Assembly: GCF_030272615.1 (NCBI RefSeq)
Contig: NC_081406.1
Coordinates: forward strand, 218,808,997 to 218,872,996
Source of the DNA: Cryptomeria japonica
Lineage: Eukaryota > Streptophyta > Pinopsida > Cupressales > Cupressaceae
DNA length: 64,000 nt
Reading direction: 5' to 3'
Shown here piece after piece: positions 56,148 through 64,000 of the stretch; within the stretch, counting starts at the first letter, position 1, and the number at the start of each line of letters is the position of its first letter. Both the position numbers and the translations under genes were made by a program. The notes beneath the pieces were generated by a model that worked only from the letters and a program-made list of their open reading frames with translations, made no database searches and had not been told where the DNA came from.

Positions 56148-59100
56148 TGATGCAGAGGTAAGAGGAGGAATTGCAAAACTTGCAGATAAATATATGTTTA
56201 GGACCCAAACTACACACTCCCAAGGTGATTCAAGTGCAACTAATGCCTCTAAGAGGCTCAAACCTTGTCCTCCACTAAGCCAAGTGGATCCTATACCTCT
56301 ACACCAATTAAAAAATCCCAAACAACATGTGTTTAAGGGTCATAAGACATAAAGACTCCATTTGTCAAGACAACTCAAGTATAAGGTTGAAACTAGGCCT
56401 AGGTTCCTACTAGCCCTGCAAACATTATTTTAGGCAATTATCTCCCCAAAGTTGCAAATCACGAGACAAAAATATCACATATCAGGATACCCTTTTTAGC
56501 TAACAATAACATATCAAAAACTCACTGTCCTCTATATTCGGTAGGCTAATTAGGCCACATTTACAAAGGAAGTACTCCCCAAATACATCTCCAGAAATAA
56601 CCCTTCTGTAGAGTCTCTGGTTATGATCCAAAACCAAGTATTTTCTAGGTTATGTAGTCAGGTTAGGCTTCTATATTCCCTAACTCCAAAATCCTCACTA
56701 ATTCACCCTTAAACCTAAGGCTTGCTCAAAAATCATCCAAACACACTTCCTGATGCAGAGGCTGGAAGCACTAGGGTGATAAACCCACCCACACACCTTG
56801 GTCTTCTTTACCTTGAGTCTCCCTCATAGCTATGATTCACACCTCAACTGTGGAATCAAACTCTTACCCCTAACCAGGGATGGCACAACACTTCTACCCA
56901 CTTCCTAAGACCTATCAAGATCTTTCACAATACTAATTTTGAAGCACAAGAGATATATTGGCTTTTGAGGACTAGACAAGCCTACCGGTATAGGTCTACC
57001 AACACAGGTTTCATAGGTTTACTGACACAGATTTCACAGGTTTACTGGCACAGGTCTACTGGTTAGTAGCCCTATTTCACTATCTTTTGGAACTTTTCTC
57101 CAGATAACACCAAACAATACCTCAACAAATTTAGGTTTCAGAATCCCCTTTGGGATCACTATTAGATTCAAAAAGATTGGATTTCCACCCTATTCCTACA
57201 CTCTTCAACACCTACTTGGGTCATAGGCCTAATTGATCAAGTTAGAATGGTTTCACAAAAGAGGTATATGAGAATGGGATCATAAGAAGGTTCCCACTCT
57301 TCACAAAATTTCTCCTATGTTAAAATACTCCAATTCCATCAATTCAACTCATCATCTCATCATCGTTCATTGTATGCTCAATGAAACTCATCTAATCTAA
57401 TCTAAACCCTCAACTGATTTAGACTAGGGCTTGGTGGTAATGCACCAACCAACTCCTCTGACTTCACCCATCTAAAATATCAAAATATATGTCCCTAACT
57501 TGGATTCTACCAATCTCCATTGAATCCCAATGAGTAGATTGTGAGTTAGGGTCTTATTTGCATTGTAACCCTTGAAAATGGAGGGTTTCAAACTTATTGA
57601 AGATAAACTCCTATAACTTCCACTAAACTTTACTTCAAGAAGTTAGACCAAATGCATTGGAAGGGTACTTCAGGATTCTTTCTAACCAGATCAAAAATTC
57701 ATCGATAGTTCTCACTCTCTGTACGGATCGTATGGAAAAATATCACTGTATGGCAAAATCAAACTTGTTTTATTCACTTTCTCCACCAAACTTTACAAAT
57801 CTTTTGACTCTCTTTCCTATGGTTGTCCAAACATATATAAACCTTTTCCAACATCCATAACCAACTTTTGAATAGTTAGGACCATTGGAGAAGTAGTTGG
57901 CATCCTACTGGTAACTTTAAAAAGTTGTTTGACAACAAATGCAACATTTTGCAACTTAGGACCAACATCGTTTATTAACCACTTAGACCTTATGGAAACA
58001 CATCCAAGGTCATTATTTACTCCAAACACCTAAGAAAACATCCTAGACATACTAACATTGAAAATCCAAATTCCAAGCCTCATGGCCTAATAGACCTCTA
58101 GGTTTATATGCTCACCTAAGAGATTATTGACCATACAAATAGGCATTCAATTACATCAAGGTTGATCACTGATCCAACCCACTATTACATCATAAATGAA
58201 CCTATAGACACCAAAATGTGCTTGAAAATAGATGTGTAATGGAATGTGCTCTACACCACTTCCAGAATTAAATGAAGGTTGATTCACCATGTCCCCAACA
58301 TACTCTTACTATTTCAAACATAAAAATAGCCTCTCCTTAAGGCCAATTTGTTACTATTATAATTATGGCACAAAAACCATGCATTTTTCAATTAATCTTT
58401 CCTAGTGTATACCAAACTTTCTCTTCTTCCTATCATTAAATTGTCAGGAATGTATGATACAAGTTAGGGTTGATCCAATCCATAGGAAATAGAGTCTTAC
58501 ATTTATGGTTGGATCATTATGTCAAAGGAAACCAACAAAATGACAAATAAAAGATTGCAGACTTAGGAATGTACAGTACAATATGTGGTTCCAGGTTTAT
58601 TGAACCTTCAACAATTACAAACATGTAAGGGTACATAGGCACCACCCTCACTTCATTACAAAAACCAATATCAAAACTACTTTAGTGCAACGAAAACATA
58701 CAAACCCATATTTACAGGAAAATAATGAGTTTTATTGTTGTTTTGATTTGCAGTCCGTACAACTCTATACTCCCTTGTGGTCTCCCGTACAAATGCCTCT
58801 CAGGGATTTTAGTAGGCCTCCAAAAATGGCCCCAACTGATTCATATAGTTATGTGCCATTACACATGCTTAAACAAACATATTTGGTTATCTCCCACCAA
58901 AATGACACTAGCAGTTATATTCAAATATTTAAATTAAAAACTCTTATTAAACACCCTATATTGACTTCTACCCAAAGATAATGACTCCTAAAGGATCAAA
59001 ATACTTTATCAAATATATCTAAACACTCTTAAGACCATTCCCAATCCTATAACCCTAAAATCCTATATTTGGTCCTATGGTCATATTAGGCCCATCAGGA

Positions 59101-59244
59101 CAATTAATCATTACATTAGGATCATTACAATGAAATGTCATAATTGGCTTTAGGACATCAAAATTGAGTCTGTTAGACCCATACACCTCCTTGTCATGCT
59201 TCCATGGTGTCCTCCAAGTTTTCTTCATGTTAGGGGATCCTACA
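56148..59244 (-). repeat. Element H 5' LTR, split by solo LTR S
   Basis: Parts 56148-56750 and 58264-59244 together match 52489-54044; plus-strand ends TGATGCAGAGG and GGGGATCCTACA. A short duplication near 56156-56185 (GATGCAGA/TTGCAGATAAA) adds about 30 bp at the PBS side. Confidence 0.87.
56751..58258 (-). mobile_element. Solo LTR S
   Basis: 1,508 bp, plus-strand TGATGCAGAGGCTGG to TCTACACCA, flanked by exact 5-bp TSDs CTTCC (56746-56750, 58259-58263), with an uninterrupted match to the other H LTR on both sides. No internal coding. A degenerate triplication of 'ACCGGTATAGGTCT / ACTGACACAGATTTCACAGG / ACTGGCACAGGTCT' lies at 56983-57060. Orientation inferred from similarity of the TGATGCAGAGG end to H. 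Left by recombination between two LTRs. Confidence 0.88.
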
Positions 59245-62068
59245 ATGCTTCCCCATGGTGATTTAATGTACCATGCTTATTATCAGTATAAAACGGGGGA
59301 GTCGACCTCTAAATCTGTGCAGCCTAGTGTTTCATTGCCACCTCTAGCATCAACCCCTCCTCCATCGATTCTAGTCTTGGAGTGGGTAGTGCCTCATGTC
59401 TCCTCATCATCGGGGGTTGAGGCTAAGCCCGCTCCTTCAAATAGACCTCCATGTCCACATAGGACTGCACAACCTCTAGCAGTGTCTGTTGTTCTTGCAA
59501 CTATGCCTAGCACAACTAAGGGAAAGGTACCCACGCTGTTGAAGTCCGTGACCCACCCTCCCTTTGAACTCCCAATCATGGCAAACATCTCTTGACCATC
59601 TCACTATGAGAAAGGGAAGTTCTCTTCAAATGTTCCATTGTCTCCACTTTCATCTTCCTCACAGCCTATGCCAACACCCTCTGTTCCTCCAACCACTCCT
59701 TGAGTGAAATTAAGTAGGGTGCTCATTGCTATGAATGTGGTGCGCCTCTTGTTTCATTGGTTGGGCCTTCTCCTGTCCTTGACACAATTCTGAAGGCCTC
59801 TCCAATGGAGCATGATGCTCCTGAGTCCTCTTTGTCTTCAGTTGGTGGTCCTCACCTCTGTTGGAATCAACGTGTGCATGAGCGTAAATGCTTTTGATGA
59901 GCCTGAGATTGAGAGCACAACACTTCCTTACAGTCTTCTAGTGTGGCTCTTATGCCTAGCACTGTTGTTTCAGAGCCTATTCCCTTGGTTACTCTCATCT
60001 CTGCACCTATTTTGGTCTCGCTCCCTACTACTTCAGGGGTTTTTGATAAACCTTCCTCTAAACAAGTGTAGGTTTTTCTTACTCCATCTTTGGAGCCACC
60101 TCTTATCACTTATTTTTTTGGACATACCTCCCTTGTTCCGACCCCTTAACATCTCACATACACAGGTGGTGCCTAGTGTAGCTTTGTCTGCCCTGCTTGC
60201 TTCGCCACCGCTCCAACATACAAGCTTTCATGGGGTCCTTTAGCCTACTATGATTGATAGGATAACTAACACTCCTATCTCATGTAAATTTAATTTTGAG
60301 CAAGGCCCTATTCTAGAGTTCTGACGATGCAAGTCTTCGTAGTTATGTTCTTCATCCTTTCATTTTCCTATCTTAGTGCCTGTTGGTTTACCTGTTTCTA
60401 TTTGTATGATCAAGAAGGGCCCATCTTCTCCTGAGTTTTTCACTACCTCTCTTCCAGAGGCTGATAGTCCCATTCTTGTTCATCCTCTCCAAGCGAGTCA
60501 CTTTCTTCCTCCATGAAAGCTTGCATGTTTGACTCCTTGGAGGACATCGTGACCTTGTCTATGATCCTCACATGATTTTTGACCCTCACCTCCTCTGACC
60601 CTATAGATGAAGACATTATTTCTTCTTTGTCTCTTGCTCTCATTTCTGGTGAGGCACTCAATGCGGCCCTTGCGATAGTCCCTCTCCAAGCTCCCCCCCT
60701 TCTCCCTATGACTTAGATTGGGAGGATGAGGCTCTTCTTGAGGATAATGATCTTCTATAGTATGATCCTCTCCTAAGGGCTGATTGTTAGGACTTTTATT
60801 TTTCATCTACATCCATTTGCATGTGTGCATGACTGTGTTCCCCTATTCTTGATTTATCTATTTGTTCCCTTCTGCATGACCCAATTTACTTTGTAGGTAT
60901 TTGGATACGGGAGGTTGCCTATTTTTATCCATTGTGCTCCCTTGAAAGACCTGAGTTACTCCGTAGGTGCTTGGATACAAGGGATTTTATGTCATACACA
61001 TTCCTCCTTTTGTCTACCTCCTTCTTCTATTTGTTGTATCTTGACTTTCGACATTCAGGGATGATGCAAAGCATTGTGGGCATCCTTTGCTTTCTTCCAT
61101 GTTGACCCGAATTTTTATTTTCTCTTTGTCTTCATGTGCTCTTCTTCAGATCTAAGAAATTTGGCACTATGATGATACACCCATCTTGCAGTGATACTAT
61201 TATCCTTTCAACACTACTATGGGTTCTTATGCCAAACTATTGGACCCCCTTGTCCTCTTGCATTGCATCTTTTGATATTATGGATATCTATGTTCCACTT
61301 TCTCTTGATGGCATTCCGTGGAAACATCTTTCCATGTTGACATGCCACAACTACTATTCTCCTTAGAATGACATGCCTTCCATGCCTATCATTCTAAGGG
61401 GGGTCCATCATATTTGTACTTATATTTTTAGGTTTGGCATTTATCCTTTCAGCTTTTGCATTGGTGTCTTTTATTGATTGTTTTCCTTGTTTTACTAGGT
61501 GGAGGCCAAACTACTCGATCTTTTTCTTTTCCAAGATCGCTTAGGTGGGGGCCAAACCACTTGATCTTTTCTTTTCCCACGATCGCCTACATGGGGCCCA
61601 AACCATTCTTGAGTTCCTTTGTAGGGGCCAATCTACTACTTACCAAATTTATCTGCCCTATTGCATGGCTATCTAGTGCATCACTACCCATGCTGAAAAA
61701 ATTATCTTCATCTGCCCTATCATATGGCCATGTAACATATTGCAGCTTGCTACCCATACTGACGTATCTTATACCAATGATGATTACTTATATCATATCT
61801 TTCCATAGCGAGGGGCTTTCCTCTAGAGCGAGGTTTGTTTCTGTTATGTTATCTTATCAATTTCTTTATCTTATCATCCATCATAGTAGTCTGCAACTAG
61901 TGTGTTTGAGATGTACCAAATAGAAACATCTATACCAAATCTCAACATCATCCTGTTGGAGGCAACCTTGTCTGATCAACAAAAATATTCCTCCCCATCA
62001 TGACTGTTCTTGCTCTATATCTTCCTCTCCTTTAGCTTCACATCCCTTGACAAAGGCATGCTCGTTTA
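59245..62068 (+). other. 3' interior of element G, no recognised gene
   Basis: 2.8 kb between H and the G PPT. A Pro/Ser/Thr-rich plus-strand frame of 143 codons (59164-59595, of which 59245 onward lies in G) and several shorter ones (59812-60243, 61136-61366, 61456-61923) have no motif I know, with stops between them. Short tandem repeats: GTAGGTRYTTGGATAC twice at 60894 and 60963, and a 46-bp unit at 61497. Probably a decayed 3' ORF or UTR. Confidence 0.45.
61497..61634 (+). repeat. 46-bp tandem repeat, about 2.5-3 copies
   Basis: Copies start at 61497, 61543 and 61589 (AGGTGGAGGCCAAAC / AGGTGGGGGCCAAAC / ACATGGGGCCCAAAC). Copies 1 and 2 each also contain GATCTTTTTCTTTTCC and GATCGC; the third loses the second half. 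Confidence 0.8.
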
Positions 62069-62081
62069 AGTGGGAGGAAAA
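62069..62081 (+). other. Element G polypurine tract
   Basis: AAGTGGGAGGAAA directly before the 3' LTR. Confidence 0.85.
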
Positions 62082-63189
62082 TGTAATATTAAAAATATTA
62101 TCCCTTGTAATTAATGTGACAAATGGCACTTTTTCCTCCATGTAATCGAAGGTCAGGATCTTCCATCATATCATCTTGTCCACTCAAACCATCCATGTCA
62201 GCTCTAGCCAAAGCATTACCAATTCTACCAATCTGTCACCTTCAGGGAAATAGGTGCGATGCAGAGACATCCGTGTGATGCACTACCATCCCACGAATCT
62301 GACAATCCATAGGTGGTAATTTCAGCATTACGCCTATGCCTGGAATAAATTGTAATGCCTCTGCATGTGCCCACTAATGTCCGAATTCCTTTCTAGGCCT
62401 TTATCTTTCACTTTTAAGGCATTTTGGGCGGATCTTTTGGCAAGTTTGGTAATCTTCTTGCAGAATAAGCTCTTGGAAACCACTTTGGACATGATTCCAT
62501 CAACACCACCATTGTTGCAGCATCTCAAGAAAACTACACCAACATTTCCAACAATTTTTCATGAAAGGGGAGTTTCCTTAATATATTTCTTTCATTTCCA
62601 ATACCTTTTTATTAATCTTTTGTTGCATCCTTTCACTTATCTTTATCATATTATTATTCCTGTGGCTTCTTGTGTTGTCTGTGTAGGTGGAAACACTAAA
62701 ATGAGGTTCTAACTTAGGTAGGCTCCAAAACACAACCCCAACATTTTCCCTTCTTGCTTGTGTGTAGGTTCACTGGGTTAAGAGAATCATCATTTAGCGG
62801 GAGGCTTCAATTGTGGACTGATTGTGAGTGTTTTCATCCTTCTCCTTGCCTTTTGTTTTATTTCAATCATTTCGCATCTCGCAACTTTTAGTAGTCCATT
62901 CATTTTTTGTTTCATCATATTATCCATGTATGAATGAAAATTTTCATATGTGCTTTGTACTTCATCCATACAGGACAACATTGTGCTATGTTGGTGACCC
63001 ATCTTCACACGCTCATCCCCAAGACAAAGGCTTGATAGGGCCACCTGTGAATCCCAGATCATGGGCAATTGTCTTGGTTTTCTATTTTATCCCCTAGCCC
63101 ATCTTAGTGCCAATTCACAGAGGTAATTGGAATGACAATTTGTCCTCAAGGATGTATCATCCTTGAGGTGGTAAATTCCCTCCATTACA
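62082..63189 (+). repeat. Element G 3' LTR
   Basis: 1,108 bp partner of 42409-43520, TGTAATATTAAAAA to CATTACA. Followed by the TSD ACCTA. Confidence 0.92.
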
Positions 63190-64000
63190 ACCTAATTACT
63201 CCTTATATCCATTTCCCCCTACCTCCCCTCTCTCTCTCTCCTCTTTCTCTCCCTCTCCCTCTCCTTATCTCTCTCTCTCTCTATCCTAAACAAGGTTGGA
63301 TAACCCTCTCCCTCTCCCTCCCCTCTCTCTCTAAATCCCTTTTACCCTTCTCTCCCTCTCCCCTTCCCCTTCTTTCCCTATCTAGATCACTTTTCCCTTA
63401 TCTCTTGCGAACTCCCCCTTCTCTCTCTCCCTCTTTGTCTATTTCTCTCTCTAGATCGCTTTAGCCTTATCTCCCTATCTCTCTCTTTCCCTTTACCCTT
63501 CTCTCTCTATCTCTCCCTCTCTCTTTCCCCTTCTCTCCCTATCTAAATAACTTTTCCCTTATCCCTTGCCAACCCCCCTATCTTTCTCTCTCTCTTGATA
63601 CTTCAATGTCCTCCCCTCTCCCCATCTCCCTTATTACCTAGTTACTCCCTAGATTCCTTCCCCCCACTCTCTCTCTCTCTATACTTGAATCTTCTCCCCT
63701 CTCCCCCTCCCCCTAATTACTCCCTAGATCCCTTCCCCCCCCCCTCTCTCTCTCTCTCTCCCTGTTCCCTTCTCTCCCTGTCCCTCTCTATCTCTCCTTA
63801 TTCTAAATATGGTATCAGATATCCCTCTCTCCCTCTCCCCCTTCTCCTTCCCCCTCTCTAAATCCCTTTACCCTTCTCTCCCTATCTCTCCCTCTCCCTT
63901 TCCTCTTCTCTCCCTATCTATATCACTCTCTCTCCCTCTCCCTATTCCCTTCTCTCCCTATCCCTCTCTATCTCTCCCTATTCTAAATAAGGTATCAGAT
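63190..64000. repeat. Pyrimidine-rich simple-sequence DNA, right flank of G
   Basis: Same kind of C/T-rich sequence as 41838-42408, with TAATTACTCCCTAGAT linker words near 63640 and 63715, TCTAAATAAGGTATCAGAT-type words near 63290, 63795 and 63985, and (TC)n runs. Tandem, degenerate units of a few hundred bases run to the window edge. Plus-strand open readings here are low complexity, not genes. Confidence 0.9.

Larger units (their letters stand above)
52489..59244 (-). mobile_element. Gypsy TR-GAG-like element H
   Basis: Minus-strand element: 5' LTR 59244-56148 (split by solo LTR S), PBS, gag, knuckle and protease, 3' LTR 54044-52489. The internal part is only 2.1 kb, with no RT, RNase H or integrase. 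Flanks CCATG (left) and ATGCT (right) do not form a clear TSD. The gag resembles that of chromovirus Z. Confidence 0.8.
42409..63189 (+). mobile_element. Large Tat/Ogre-like gypsy element G
   Basis: 20.8 kb between LTRs of 1,112 and 1,108 bp with exact TSD ACCTA. It has a PBS-like site, gag and protease remnants and a PPT, but no RT, RNase H or integrase that I can find. The interior includes unknown ORF J, element H (with solo LTR S) and unassigned stretches. The gag and knuckle type (GHDTxxCxxL..xxxDxIxxGxI) suggests the Tat/Ogre/Retand group. Confidence 0.88.

Noticed and set aside
63132-63861. Open frames of 110 and 88 aa at the right edge
   Set aside because: Same low-complexity pyrimidine repeat; no start context or domain.

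Overview
The window is repetitive nuclear DNA from a large-genome seed plant. I see no host gene, rRNA, tRNA or CRISPR. Nearly everything is LTR retrotransposon sequence, mostly decayed and nested. AT-rich coding sequence, Ty1/copia and Ty3/gypsy chromovirus lineages, iMet-type primer sites (TGGTATCAGAGC-like) and depth of nesting all point to a plant; a conifer is plausible, but the sequence alone does not prove it.

Left part (1-41,837): one autonomous copia element, called X here, is the host for everything else. X starts left of the window and is split by successive insertions. Element A (359-7012) lies in the X gag. Element B (7965-18900, TSD GATGA) lies between the X protease and integrase. 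Gypsy chromovirus Z (21676-32498) and copia W (33818-41051, TSD GTGCA) both lie in the X 3' LTR. B carries a 5'-truncated copia Y (12763-16882), and Z carries element C (26751-31392, TSD ATAAC/ATGAC). Removing each insert plus one TSD copy rejoins the interrupted reading frames.

A, B and C are the most unusual content. They are non-autonomous copia-type elements with an iMet PBS, a PPT and LTRs of about 0.8-0.9 kb. They encode only (1) a coiled-coil plus zinc-knuckle protein that looks like the C-terminal half of a copia gag, and (2) a large ORF2 of about 1,000 residues with no similarity I recognise to protease, integrase or RT. A has an almost intact ORF2 (1,028 residues, two stops), B a frameshifted full-length copy, and C an internally deleted one.

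Right part (42,409-63,189): a 20.8-kb Tat/Ogre-like gypsy element, G (LTRs about 1.11 kb, exact TSD ACCTA), sits in pyrimidine-rich simple-sequence DNA that resumes on both sides. G has gag and protease remnants but no visible RT or integrase. It holds a 1,200-codon unknown ORF (J, 47648-51250) broken by six in-frame TAA/TAG stops and no frameshift. It also holds a minus-strand gypsy TR-GAG-like element H (52489-59244), whose 5' LTR is split by a 1,508-bp solo LTR (S, exact TSD CTTCC).

The autonomous elements X, W, Y and Z encode gag, protease, integrase, RT and RNase H but are all inactivated. A, B and C share PBS, PPT and LTR-end motifs with the copia elements, so they were probably mobilised in trans by such relatives.
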